From assembly GCA_044433645.1 (NCBI GenBank), contig JAWXTK010000002.1, forward strand, positions 54,970 through 118,969: a DNA stretch of 64,000 nucleotides, written 5' to 3'. The notes beneath the pieces are model-generated. The model worked only from the letters and a program-made list of their open reading frames with translations. It was not told the DNA's origin and made no database searches. The stretch comes from JAWXTK01 sp044433645 (lineage in GTDB: Bacteria; Bacteroidota; Bacteroidia; Bacteroidales; Rikenellaceae). Below are positions 42,717-52,055 of the stretch, piece by piece (position 1 is the first letter of the stretch; every line of letters starts with the position of its first letter). A program made the position numbers and the translations under genes.

Positions 42717-44561
42717 ATGTGTGGAATAGTAGGATATGTGGGCTATAGAGATGCCTACCCAATTCTAATTAAGGGTCTTCATCGCTTAGAGTACCGTGGT
42801 TACGATAGCTCTGGAGTTGCATTAATCAACGATAACAAAGAATTAAATATATATAAATGTAAAGGCAAAGTGGCTCAGCTAGAGCATTTTGCAGAATCTA
42901 AAGACGTATCTGGAGGCATAGGCATAGCACACACTCGCTGGGCAACTCACGGTGAACCTAACGACGTAAATGCCCACCCCCACTACTCAGAAACCGGCTC
43001 GATTGCGATAATCCACAATGGCATTATAGAAAATTACAACGTGCTCAAAGCCGTTTTAATGGAAAAAGGCTATACTTTCAAAAGTAGCACAGACACCGAG
43101 GTTATCGTACAACTCATAGAATACCTTAGAACTTCCAATAATTGCACTTTACTTGAGGCTGTACAACTAGCTCTTTCTCAAGTAGTTGGAGCTTACGCAA
43201 TAGCAGTACTTGACAAAGATAATAAAGATGAAATTATAGCTGCTCGCAAGAGTAGTCCTTTGGTTATTGGACTTGGCAACGACGAATATTTTATCGCATC
43301 AGATGCCACTCCTATCGTAGAATTCACCGAAAAAGTTGTTTATCTTAACGATGAAGAAATCGCTGTTATCAACAGAAATAAACCTCTTAAAGTCGTAAAT
43401 CTCAATAATATAGAGAAAAAACACATAGTCAACCAGTTGTCGATGAATATCTCTCAACTAGAAAAAGGTGGTTACGAACATTTCATGCTCAAAGAAATCA
43501 ACGAACAGTCTCAAACAATAAAAGATTGCATACGAGGAAGAGTAAATTCTGAGGGTTCGGATGTTATAATTTCAGGAATTATTGACAATAAAAAGCGTTT
43601 TTTAAATGCAAAACGTATAATTTTTGTAGCCTGTGGCACTTCATGGCACGCAGCTCTAATAGGCGAACACTTATTTGAGGATCTTTGCCGTATTCCCGTC
43701 GAGGTTGAGTATGCATCTGAGTTTAGATATCGTAATCCAGTGATTTGTAAAGATGATATAGTTATTGCAATATCACAATCTGGCGAAACTGCCGACACTT
43801 TGGCTGCTTTAGAACTTGCCAAAAGTCGTGGAGCATTTATTTATGGAGTATGTAATGTGATTGGTTCATCAATTTCTCGCGCAACAGACGCTGGAACTTA
43901 CATACACGTAGGCCCCGAGATAGGCGTAGCGTCTACCAAAGCATTTACTGGCCAAGTTTCTGTACTTACGATGATGGCTCTCACACTTGCCAAAGAAAAA
44001 GGCACAATCTCTAAAGATACTTTCACAGAATTAGCATCAGAATTGCAGGCCATGCCTGGCATGATAGAGAATGTTATAAAATCGCAGGAGCAAATCAAAG
44101 ACCTATCTAAGATTTTCACTTATGCAAATAACTTCATATATTTGGGTCGTGGTTACAATTATCCTTCTGCTTTAGAAGGTGCATTAAAGCTTAAAGAAAT
44201 TTCATATATACATGCCGAAGGCTACCCTGCTGCCGAGATGAAGCACGGACCTATTGCGCTGATAGACAATGAGATGCCTGTTGTCGTAATCGCTACTAAC
44301 GACAGCATTTACGACAAGACCGTGAGCAATATTATGGAAGTTAAAGCTCGTGGTGGTAAAGTTATTGCGCTTGTTTCAGAGGGTGATACCCAGGTTTGCA
44401 AAATTGCTGATTACTGTATTTACATACCGTTGGCTCATGAATGTTTGCTGCCAATTTTAACAGCTATTCCTTTGCAATTTTTTGCATATTTCATTGCTGT
44501 AAACAAAGGCCGCGACGTGGATCAGCCACGTAATCTAGCAAAATCAGTAACTGTAGAATAA
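42717..44561 (+). CDS. glmS: Glucosamine-fructose-6-phosphate aminotransferase
   Basis: Makes glucosamine-6-phosphate from fructose-6-phosphate and glutamine, the entry step to peptidoglycan and LPS amino sugars. The 614-residue protein has the class II glutaminase domain with nucleophile Cys2 (MCGIVGYVG), RWATHGEPND and NGIIENY. Two SIS isomerase domains follow (ACGTSWHAALIGEHLFED, ISQSGETADT, EGALKLKEISYIHAEGY). It ends in KSVTVE, as usual. It is a single gene with a 21-nt leader, so a glmS ribozyme is not present in the upstream gap. Confidence 0.98.
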   Translation: MCGIVGYVGYRDAYPILIKGLHRLEYRGYDSSGVALINDNKELNIYKCKGKVAQLEHFAESKDVSGGIGIAHTRWATHGEPNDVNAHPHYSETGSIAIIHNGIIENYNVLKAVLMEKGYTFKSSTDTEVIVQLIEYLRTSNNCTLLEAVQLALSQVVGAYAIAVLDKDNKDEIIAARKSSPLVIGLGNDEYFIASDATPIVEFTEKVVYLNDEEIAVINRNKPLKVVNLNNIEKKHIVNQLSMNISQLEKGGYEHFMLKEINEQSQTIKDCIRGRVNSEGSDVIISGIIDNKKRFLNAKRIIFVACGTSWHAALIGEHLFEDLCRIPVEVEYASEFRYRNPVICKDDIVIAISQSGETADTLAALELAKSRGAFIYGVCNVIGSSISRATDAGTYIHVGPEIGVASTKAFTGQVSVLTMMALTLAKEKGTISKDTFTELASELQAMPGMIENVIKSQEQIKDLSKIFTYANNFIYLGRGYNYPSALEGALKLKEISYIHAEGYPAAEMKHGPIALIDNEMPVVVIATNDSIYDKTVSNIMEVKARGGKVIALVSEGDTQVCKIADYCIYIPLAHECLLPILTAIPLQFFAYFIAVNKGRDVDQPRNLAKSVTVE

Positions 44562-44574
44562 ATATTTTATGGCA

Positions 44575-45285
44575 TTATTTCCCCAAAGCTTGGGCAAATG
44601 ATGCCGTAATTTTTCTAGAATTTTCATCCACTTTGTAGTTTAATTCAGGATGCCACTGCACTGCCCAAATAAACTTTTTCTCAGGCATATACACAGCCTC
44701 AATTAATCCGTCTTCTGAAATTGCCATTGCTTTAAGAGTTGGCGCAAGCTCTTTTATAGCCTGATGATGATAACTATTAACACCTATTTCATCACTTGAT
44801 ATAATAGCATATAAAGGTGTGTCATTCAATATTTTAACCTTGTGTTGTATTTTATCGTAAGGAGCTATCATCTGATGACTTACAGCATTATCACTAAAAA
44901 ATTCACTAGGTAAATCTTGATAAAGTGTACCTCCACACAAAACATTTATTAATTGTATCCCGCGACAAATTCCCAGCACTGGCACATCATTCTCGAGAGC
45001 ATAACTAAATATTTTAGCCTCCAAATCATCTCGTTCCATGCAAGGCTGTCCACATTTATCATTTATAATCTCATCGTACAACTTAGGATTTACATCATGA
45101 CCACCTGTAAAAAGAAAACCGTCACACATCTTGCAAAGTTGTATAACATCGTCATTATCAGCATTTAAGGGCAAAATAATTGGCAGAATCCCAACTAATT
45201 TTAAAACATCTAAATATCCAGGCAACATCCACACACTTTCCTTTTTTTCGTCCCACAAAGGAATCACCCCCACTACCTTTTTCAT
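44575..45285 (-). CDS. Class I glutamine amidotransferase-like hydrolase (peptidase C26)
   Basis: Gamma-glutamyl hydrolase of the PuuD/C26 type, likely cleaving a gamma-glutamyl amide such as gamma-glutamyl-GABA, although the substrate is not certain. The 236-residue protein has FTGGHDVNPKLY, nucleophile Cys107 in LGICRGIQLIN, and His212/Glu214 in VQWHPELNY. Its start overlaps the SulP stop by 4 nt (ATGA), so the two are translationally coupled. It converges on glmS with only 13 nt between stops and no terminator visible. Confidence 0.88.
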   Translation of the reverse strand: MKKVVGVIPLWDEKKESVWMLPGYLDVLKLVGILPIILPLNADNDDVIQLCKMCDGFLFTGGHDVNPKLYDEIINDKCGQPCMERDDLEAKIFSYALENDVPVLGICRGIQLINVLCGGTLYQDLPSEFFSDNAVSHQMIAPYDKIQHKVKILNDTPLYAIISSDEIGVNSYHHQAIKELAPTLKAMAISEDGLIEAVYMPEKKFIWAVQWHPELNYKVDENSRKITASFAQALGK

Positions 45286-46913
45286 CTTTTAACTTGTTTT
45301 ATACTATTTGTCACAACTTTATACGTTGGATCTTCTTTAATATTGACATCTATTATAGCATCTGCATTTTGCAACAATATCTTACAATCATCGCTCAAGT
45401 GACTCAGATGCACAGTTTTATTCAATTTTTTATACTTATGCGTCAATACATTCACAGCCTCAATAGCCGACATATCCACTATTTTACTACCTGCAAAGTC
45501 AATCACTACCTCATCAGGGTCATTTGCAGGGTCAAAAATCTCTGAAAAACCTGTAATAGATCCAAAAAACAGAGGGCCTATTATCTCATAATGTTTAACA
45601 CCTTTATCATCTGTAATCTCGCGCGAGCGTATCTGTTTAGCATTCTCCCACGAAAACACTAATGCCGAAATTATTATACCAATAATTACAGCTAGGGCAA
45701 GATTATGAGTTGCAACTGTAATAATCGTAACTATTATCATCACAAAAACATCACTATGGGGCATCTTACGAAACACATTAAGACTCGCCCACTCAAATGT
45801 TCCTAAGGCCACCATAAACATCACCCCTATCAGTGCAGCCATAGGTAATTTTTCTATAAGCGATGAACCAAACACTATAAAAATCAGCAATGTAATAGAT
45901 GCCACAAAGGACGAAAGACGTGTTCTACCACCTGAAGTCACATTAATCATACTTTGGCCAACCATAGCACAACCACCCATACCTGAGAAAAATCCCGAGC
46001 AAATATTTGCAGTTCCCTGAGCCACACATTCTTTATTTGCATTACCTCGTGATTCGGTAATTTCATCCACTAAATTTAGCGTCAAAAGACTCTCTATCAG
46101 ACCTACACCTGCAAAAATAAAGGCATGAGGAGCGATTATACTCAAACTCTCAAGCGTAAAAGGAATTCTAGGCAAGGCAAATGGAGGAAAACTACCGTCA
46201 ATGGTGCTGCCAGGAGCTAGCGTATCAACCACAGTTGTAGTATTTATTCCACACAAAACAACTATGGAAGAAACCACAACTATCGCCACAAGTGACGAAG
46301 GCACAGCCTTAGTGAACTTAGGTAACAACCATATAATCAACATAGTAACTGTAATCAAGCTCATCATAATCCCTAATGAAGGCAATCCACTCAAAAATGA
46401 AGTATATGTTATATCTGACAAAAATTTAGGGACTTCACCCCCATTTATAATAGCCAGAATAGTCGGAAACTGCGAAAGAAAGATAATAATCGCAAGCCCA
46501 TTTACAAAGCCAAACATCACAGAATGAGGCACTAAGCGTATAAATTTACCCAAACGAAAAGCCCCAAACAGCACCTGAATCAGCCCTCCCATAACAACAG
46601 TTGCAAACACATAATACATCACCTCGGCCTGCTCAATGCTAGGAAAAGCTTGTTTCACACTCAAAATAAGACTCGCAAAAACCACAGCAATAGCCCCAGA
46701 GCCTGAAATCATAGCTGGTCTACCTCCAATAATGGAAGTCACAAATCCCATAATAAAAGCACCATACAAACCTGTAAGTGGCGAAAAACCAGCCACCATA
46801 GCAAAGGCAACAGCCTCGGGGATAAGTGCCAGAGCCACAGTTATTCCCGAGAGAATTTCTTTACGGAAACTAGCTTTTTTTGCTCCTAATAATTCTGAAA
46901 ACCAAGCATTCAT
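45282..46913 (-). CDS. SulP-family inorganic anion transporter
   Basis: Inner-membrane carrier for sulfate, bicarbonate or related anions. The 543-residue protein has 10-14 hydrophobic segments, with the SulP motif region AFAMVAGFSPLTGLYGAFI near the N-terminus and TANICSGFFSGMGGCAMVGQ in the middle. A C-terminal cytoplasmic STAS domain (about 430-543: VVIDFAGSKIVDMSAIEAVN) completes it. Bicarbonate uptake is plausible for a gut-type organism, but the substrate cannot be read. It is coupled to the C26 gene and lies 12 nt after the GT90 gene. Confidence 0.92.
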   Translation of the reverse strand: MNAWFSELLGAKKASFRKEILSGITVALALIPEAVAFAMVAGFSPLTGLYGAFIMGFVTSIIGGRPAMISGSGAIAVVFASLILSVKQAFPSIEQAEVMYYVFATVVMGGLIQVLFGAFRLGKFIRLVPHSVMFGFVNGLAIIIFLSQFPTILAIINGGEVPKFLSDITYTSFLSGLPSLGIMMSLITVTMLIIWLLPKFTKAVPSSLVAIVVVSSIVVLCGINTTTVVDTLAPGSTIDGSFPPFALPRIPFTLESLSIIAPHAFIFAGVGLIESLLTLNLVDEITESRGNANKECVAQGTANICSGFFSGMGGCAMVGQSMINVTSGGRTRLSSFVASITLLIFIVFGSSLIEKLPMAALIGVMFMVALGTFEWASLNVFRKMPHSDVFVMIIVTIITVATHNLALAVIIGIIISALVFSWENAKQIRSREITDDKGVKHYEIIGPLFFGSITGFSEIFDPANDPDEVVIDFAGSKIVDMSAIEAVNVLTHKYKKLNKTVHLSHLSDDCKILLQNADAIIDVNIKEDPTYKVVTNSIKQVKR

Positions 46914-46925
46914 ATAAGATAAATT

Positions 46926-47906
46926 TTACTTTTTATTTGTTTGCTCAAAATATTTTTTAGCTACCAACAATGAAATTATTTTTTCTCGTTTTTTGTTTTT
47001 AAACTGCTCTACAAATTTATGTGCATTATCAATTATTTTCTGAGCTTCATCTACGTGTTGAGCATAATAATCCATTTTTTCTTTCAAGTCAGAATAATCA
47101 TCTTTAATTTCAACATAGTGATAATCAGCAACTAACGTCCCTTCCATAAACCAAGTTTCATATTTTGGACGTGGCATTACAGCGACCGAATTTGTACTCA
47201 TCACCCATTTAAGATTAGTTGCAACATCGTGGCCTTCCAGGGCTATAATAAATTTAAAGATGAGGTGATTATACATACTAACCTTATTTTTCACCCAACT
47301 CGTAGGATACTTTTTATTAGCACTCACTATTCCAGCATCGCAAAAATCACTATCTGCATACAACTGCATAAACCTCTCTCTATGAGGTCTATTATTAATT
47401 GCTAGCCTAAAAATTGCCTTATTTTCCTTGTCTTTAAATGCAATATTGTCGCGCAAAAAATTAAAATGACGCACTTTACCCATTTTCAGCAAAGTTAAAT
47501 TTTTATTTCCCTCACCAATAGGTCTACTCTTAGAGAAACTTGGCACCTCAGGCAATTTAGTCACATCACCCACGCGCAGATTAAATCCCAAATCCTTTTC
47601 AAACCAACGCATAACAGTGTAAGTATCAAAGAAATAGACAGAATGTTTACGCATTTCTTTTTTAAACTTAAAGCTCCCTACCCAACGCTCAAACTCACTC
47701 TGAGCATCCCCCTGAGAAAGTTTACAATAATAATCAACTCTAAATTTTATATAGTCAATATCATCTCTCAAAAGAGCTTTTTTTAATATTCTCTCTCTTC
47801 TAAATCGGAACAAAACATAGGGCATGCAATAACCAATTAAATTAGTTAAATAATAAACCAATTTAATCTGCTTGTTATAAAAAATTCTATTCCAAAAATT
47901 ATCCAT
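46926..47906 (-). CDS. Glycosyltransferase family 90 (CAP10/LpsA-like)
   Basis: Probable LPS- or capsule-modifying glycosyltransferase of the GT90/CAP10 family. The 326-residue protein has a hydrophobic N-terminal patch (about 17-33) but no signal peptide. Family-type segments are NNRPHRERFMQLY, the core motif FIIALEGHDVATNLKWVMST, PRPKYETWFMEG and the C-terminal IKDDYSDLKEKMDYYAQH. It is isolated from other polysaccharide genes; neighbours are guaA upstream and a SulP transporter downstream (12 nt). The acceptor sugar is unknown. Confidence 0.85.
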   Translation of the reverse strand: MDNFWNRIFYNKQIKLVYYLTNLIGYCMPYVLFRFRRERILKKALLRDDIDYIKFRVDYYCKLSQGDAQSEFERWVGSFKFKKEMRKHSVYFFDTYTVMRWFEKDLGFNLRVGDVTKLPEVPSFSKSRPIGEGNKNLTLLKMGKVRHFNFLRDNIAFKDKENKAIFRLAINNRPHRERFMQLYADSDFCDAGIVSANKKYPTSWVKNKVSMYNHLIFKFIIALEGHDVATNLKWVMSTNSVAVMPRPKYETWFMEGTLVADYHYVEIKDDYSDLKEKMDYYAQHVDEAQKIIDNAHKFVEQFKNKKREKIISLLVAKKYFEQTNKK

Positions 47907-47919
47907 ACCCCTTAAACAA

Positions 47920-47957
47920 TTTTTAGCCTTGACTTATAAAAAGACCAAGGCTAAAAA
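47920..47957. repeat. Inverted repeat between guaA and the GT90 gene
   Basis: A perfect 12-bp inverted repeat (TTTTTAGCCTTG at 47920-47931 and its complement at 47946-47957) surrounds a 14-nt loop and begins 7 nt beyond the guaA stop. The A/T run is part of the stem, so it is an atypical terminator; it may terminate guaA or separate it from the GT90-SulP-C26 genes. Confidence 0.55.
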
Positions 47958-47963
47958 ATTTAA

Positions 47964-49493
47964 TTATTCCCACTCAATAGTTGCTGGTGGTTTTGAGCTT
48001 ATATCATAAACTACGCGATTAATTCCCTTCACTTTATTTATAATATCATTGCTCATCTTAGCCAAAAACTCATAAGGAAGATGCACCCAGTCAGCGGTCA
48101 TACCATCGGTTGAAGTCACAGCACGTAGCGCAACGCAATTTTCGTAAGTACGCTCATCACCCATAACTCCCACACTCTGAACAGGTAACAACATCACCCC
48201 AGCCTGCCAAACTTGATCATACAAACCAAATTCTTTAAGCCCATCGATAAATATTTTGTCAGCCTCTTGCAAAACTCTCACTTTTTCAGCTGTCACTTCG
48301 CCTAAAATCCTGATTCCAAGGCCTGGACCTGGGAAAGGGTGACGCGAAATAATAATATCATCTATCTCTAATTGACGGCCTACACGACGCACTTCGTCTT
48401 TAAACAAAAGGCGCAAAGGCTCAACAATTTTAAGATTCATTTTCTCTGGCAAACCTCCCACATTGTGGTGAGATTTAATAGTTGCCGAAGGGCCATTCAC
48501 CGAACATGACTCTATCACGTCAGGATAAATTGTACCTTGTGCCAACCATTTAATATCTGTAAGTTTCTGAGCCTCAGCATCAAACACCTCAATAAAATCA
48601 CGACCTATGACTTTACGTTTACCCTCAGGATCAGTAATTCCTTTTAGATCAGCCAAGAATTTATCACCAGCTCTCACGCCAATAACATTAAGCCCCATAC
48701 CTTTATAAGACTCCAAAACATCCTCAAACTCATCTTTACGTAAAAGACCCATATCAACAAAAATACAAACCAGGTTTTTGCCAATAGCTTTATGCAAAAG
48801 TACTGCCGCAACCGAAGAATCAACACCTCCAGAAAGTCCTAAAAGCACTTTATCTTCGCCTAATTGCTCGCGAAGTTCAGCAACCGTAGCCTCAATAAAC
48901 GAATCTGGAGTCCAATCTTGCTTGCATCCACACACGCCAACAACAAAGTTTTTAAGCAGTTGAGTTCCCTCAGTAGAGTGATAAACCTCAGGGTGAAATT
49001 GAATTCCCCATGTTTGCTCGCCCTCAATGTGGTAAGCTGCAACTTTAACATCCTCAGTGCTAGCGATAATTTTGTAGCTATCAGGAATATTCACGATAGT
49101 GTCACCGTGAGACATCCAAACTTGTGTTTCCATCGATACGCCTTTGAGCAAAGCATCGTCAGCTTTTTTAACCGACAACATAGCTCTACCATATTCGCGT
49201 GTTCCCGAAGGAGCAACCTCACCACCAAAATTATGTGCCAAATATTGAGCACCATAACAAACACCCAAAAGAGGCATTTTACCTTTTACATCCGATAAAT
49301 CTATCTGAGGAGCATTTTCTTCTCTAACCGAAGATGGGCTACCCGAAAGAATCACACCCATATAAGAATCATCAATTTTTGGGTGATGATTAAAAGGATG
49401 AATTTCGCAATAAACATTCAGTTCACGAACACGTCTAGCAATAAGCTGCGTGTATTGTGATCCAAAATCAAGAATTAAAATTTTTTCTTGCAT
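47964..49493 (-). CDS. guaA: GMP synthase (glutamine-hydrolysing)
   Basis: Converts XMP to GMP using glutamine and ATP. The 509-residue protein has the class I glutaminase domain with Cys79 in LGVCYGAQYLAHNFGG and the His/Glu of GIQFHPEVYHS. The ATP-pyrophosphatase P-loop LSGGVDSS follows, and the C-terminal dimerisation domain ends in DISSKPPATIEWE, the family's typical ending. It lies 32 nt after pheT on the same strand and may share its transcript. Confidence 0.98.
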   Translation of the reverse strand: MQEKILILDFGSQYTQLIARRVRELNVYCEIHPFNHHPKIDDSYMGVILSGSPSSVREENAPQIDLSDVKGKMPLLGVCYGAQYLAHNFGGEVAPSGTREYGRAMLSVKKADDALLKGVSMETQVWMSHGDTIVNIPDSYKIIASTEDVKVAAYHIEGEQTWGIQFHPEVYHSTEGTQLLKNFVVGVCGCKQDWTPDSFIEATVAELREQLGEDKVLLGLSGGVDSSVAAVLLHKAIGKNLVCIFVDMGLLRKDEFEDVLESYKGMGLNVIGVRAGDKFLADLKGITDPEGKRKVIGRDFIEVFDAEAQKLTDIKWLAQGTIYPDVIESCSVNGPSATIKSHHNVGGLPEKMNLKIVEPLRLLFKDEVRRVGRQLEIDDIIISRHPFPGPGLGIRILGEVTAEKVRVLQEADKIFIDGLKEFGLYDQVWQAGVMLLPVQSVGVMGDERTYENCVALRAVTSTDGMTADWVHLPYEFLAKMSNDIINKVKGINRVVYDISSKPPATIEWE

Positions 49494-49525
49494 ATAAATA
49501 GTATTAATATTTTTTTTTATCCTTA

Positions 49526-51985
49526 TTAAGCTCTAATACTTGCACCGACTTTTTTCTCAAATTGAGCTACTAAGTTATTGATTACCTTAGAGATATGTGC
49601 TTCAGTAAGTGTCTGAGTTTTATCTTCTAATATAAAGCTAAGCGCGTAAGATTTTTTACCCTCAGGCAACTTATCACCCTCATACACATCAAAAAGACTA
49701 ACTTTTTTAAGCAATTTTTTCTCCGTCGCAAAGGCTATACCTCTCAAAGTTGCAAAATCCACGTTTTTATCAACTAAGAGCGCCAAGTCACGTTTCACCT
49801 CAGGGAATTTCGATAATTCCTCTACTGTAACCTTGTGTTTTTTAGTGCTAGCTACTAATGCATCAAACTCTATCTCAGCAAAATACACAGGGATTTTAAT
49901 GTCAAAACTTTTCAGCATTGCAGGTGACAACACACCCAAACGAGCAAATTTCTTAGGCCCACGCATCAAATCTATCCCCCCAGAAAAAGCATCCGAAGAA
50001 AATTCCACGCTCTGCAAAGAATAAATATCCAATCCAAAACGAGCAAAAACCTTAGCTACTGCATCGCGCAAAGCGTAAAAATCACTAGCCTCGGCCTTAA
50101 CATTCCACGAAGCCAAATTCTTAGCTCCACAAACAGTTATCGCCAAACGATTAGCTTGTTTGTAAGGTGCTAATCCTTCGCTATCTTGCTCTGGTACAAA
50201 ACTATAACAGTTACCAAACTCATAAAGTTTAAGGTCTGCATTTTTATGATTCACATTAAGTTCAACAGCCTCCAGCGCATTAAACAACAAACTTTGGCGC
50301 ATAACATTTAAGTCTTGGCTCAGTGGATTTAATATCTTAACACACTCCTCAGCTTTAAAGTCTGAAATGTTTTCATAATAAGTAGACTTAGTAAGCGAAT
50401 TACTCATAATCTCAGTGAAACCCTTGTCTGACAATAAGTTAGCAGTTAAATTTGTCAACTTAGTTTTATCTGGTGTCACTGCATAAGACACCGTAGAATT
50501 CACGTGCGTTGGAATTTCAACATTATTATAACCATAAATACGAAGTATATCCTCAATCAAATCTATCTCGCGCGTAACATCAACTCTATAAGCAGGCACA
50601 CTCACGCTCATCACGCCCTCATTTTCGCTCTCGATAGTGATTTCAAGCGAAGAGATAATAGAGCGAACTAGCTCAGGAGCTAACTCTTTACCAATAATTT
50701 TATTTACATTCGCAAACGAAATATCAAATTTGAAAGGCGCAATAGGCTCAGGATATAAATCCACAATATCGGAAGTAATCTCGCCCCCAGCTAATTCTTT
50801 AATTAACATCGCAGCACGTTTCAGAGCATAAACAGCTGTCTCAGGGTCGATTCCACGTTCATATCTAAATGACGCATCTGTATTTAGCCCGTGAGTTTTA
50901 GCAGTTTTTCTAATGCTAACTGGGTTAAAATAAGCACTTTCCAAGAAAATATTAACCGTACTATCGCTAACACCCGAATCAAGACCACCGAATACCCCTG
51001 CAATACACATAGGTTTTTCGCTATCACAAATCATCAAGTCATTTTCAGATAGTTTTCTTTCCACACCGTCCAAAGTCGTAAAGGCTGTGCCCTCTTCTAC
51101 TGTGCGAACTACTATTTCTCCTCCTTTAATTTTATCAGCATCAAAAGCGTGCAAAGGTTGCCCTAATTCATGCAAGATAAAATTAGTGATATCAACAATA
51201 TTATTATGAGGATTTAGTCCTATGGTTCTAAGTTTTGATTGCATCCACTCTGGCGATGGAGCAACTTTTACGCCCTTGATAGTTAGACCTGCGTAACGTG
51301 GTGCTGCCTTCTGGTTTTGCACCGAAACTTTAATTGCAAAGTCTGTATTATCAACTTTAAAATCCTCCACACTAGGAAGTTGCAATTTGCAATCCAAGTT
51401 ATTAGACAATAAGTAAGCAGCCAAATCGCGCGCCACACCATAGTGAGACGAAGCATCCACACGGTTAGGTGTAAGGCCAATTTCTATTAAATAATCATCT
51501 TTTATTTCAAGCAAATCCTTAGCATCTGTGCCCTCTTTAGCACTAGCATCTAAAAGCATAATGCCCGAGTGATCTTCGCCTATACCAAGCTCGTCACTAG
51601 CGCACAACATACCAAGAGATTCTACACCACGGATTTTACTTTTTTTGATTTTAAAGCCATTCTCCTCGCCCTTAGGGTAAAGCGTTGTACCAACAGTAGC
51701 TACCAAAACCTTCTCACCAGCAGCAACATTAGGTGCACCACAAACGATTTGTAAAGGTTCGCCCTCGCCTATTGACACTGTCGTAACGTGTAATTTATCT
51801 GCATCAGGGTGTTTTTCGCAAGTCAACACATGACCAACCTTAACTCCTTTAAGTCCTCCACGTACGGCTTCGATTTTTTCTACTGCTTCAACCTCTAAGC
51901 CTATGTCAGTGAGAATTTCAGATATTTTTTCAACTGCTAAATCAGTTTGAATATACTCTTTTAACCAACTATAAGAAATCTTCAT
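49526..51985 (-). CDS. pheT: Phenylalanyl-tRNA synthetase beta subunit
   Basis: Charges tRNAPhe together with PheS, which is not in the window. The chosen ATG at 51985 gives 819 residues beginning MKISYSWLKEYIQTDL, the normal PheT start; a TTG at 52012 would add 9 residues and overlaps the -7 box, so it is rejected. Domains in order are the EMAP-like OB fold (about 40-150, with CEKHPDADKLHVT), the B3/4 tRNA-editing region (about 210-400), B5 (about 405-475), the core (about 480-690), and the C-terminal anticodon-binding ferredoxin-like domain (FPEVKRDLALLVD). Confidence 0.97.
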   Translation of the reverse strand: MKISYSWLKEYIQTDLAVEKISEILTDIGLEVEAVEKIEAVRGGLKGVKVGHVLTCEKHPDADKLHVTTVSIGEGEPLQIVCGAPNVAAGEKVLVATVGTTLYPKGEENGFKIKKSKIRGVESLGMLCASDELGIGEDHSGIMLLDASAKEGTDAKDLLEIKDDYLIEIGLTPNRVDASSHYGVARDLAAYLLSNNLDCKLQLPSVEDFKVDNTDFAIKVSVQNQKAAPRYAGLTIKGVKVAPSPEWMQSKLRTIGLNPHNNIVDITNFILHELGQPLHAFDADKIKGGEIVVRTVEEGTAFTTLDGVERKLSENDLMICDSEKPMCIAGVFGGLDSGVSDSTVNIFLESAYFNPVSIRKTAKTHGLNTDASFRYERGIDPETAVYALKRAAMLIKELAGGEITSDIVDLYPEPIAPFKFDISFANVNKIIGKELAPELVRSIISSLEITIESENEGVMSVSVPAYRVDVTREIDLIEDILRIYGYNNVEIPTHVNSTVSYAVTPDKTKLTNLTANLLSDKGFTEIMSNSLTKSTYYENISDFKAEECVKILNPLSQDLNVMRQSLLFNALEAVELNVNHKNADLKLYEFGNCYSFVPEQDSEGLAPYKQANRLAITVCGAKNLASWNVKAEASDFYALRDAVAKVFARFGLDIYSLQSVEFSSDAFSGGIDLMRGPKKFARLGVLSPAMLKSFDIKIPVYFAEIEFDALVASTKKHKVTVEELSKFPEVKRDLALLVDKNVDFATLRGIAFATEKKLLKKVSLFDVYEGDKLPEGKKSYALSFILEDKTQTLTEAHISKVINNLVAQFEKKVGASIRA

Positions 51986-52009
51986 TATTCTAATATATTT
52001 TTTAAGGCT

Positions 52010-52017
52010 CAAATATA
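52010..52017 (-). promoter_or_regulatory. -7 promoter box of pheT
   Basis: The minus strand reads TATATTTG, an exact TAnnTTTG match, 24 nt before the pheT ATG. It supports the shorter start. Confidence 0.55.
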
Positions 52018-52055
52018 CGAATTTATAATGAAAATTTAAATTTTTTAGTCAATTT

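Noticed and set aside
51986..52012. TTG start giving a longer PheT
   Set aside because: It overlaps the TATATTTG box; ATG 51985 begins the canonical MKISYSWLKEY.
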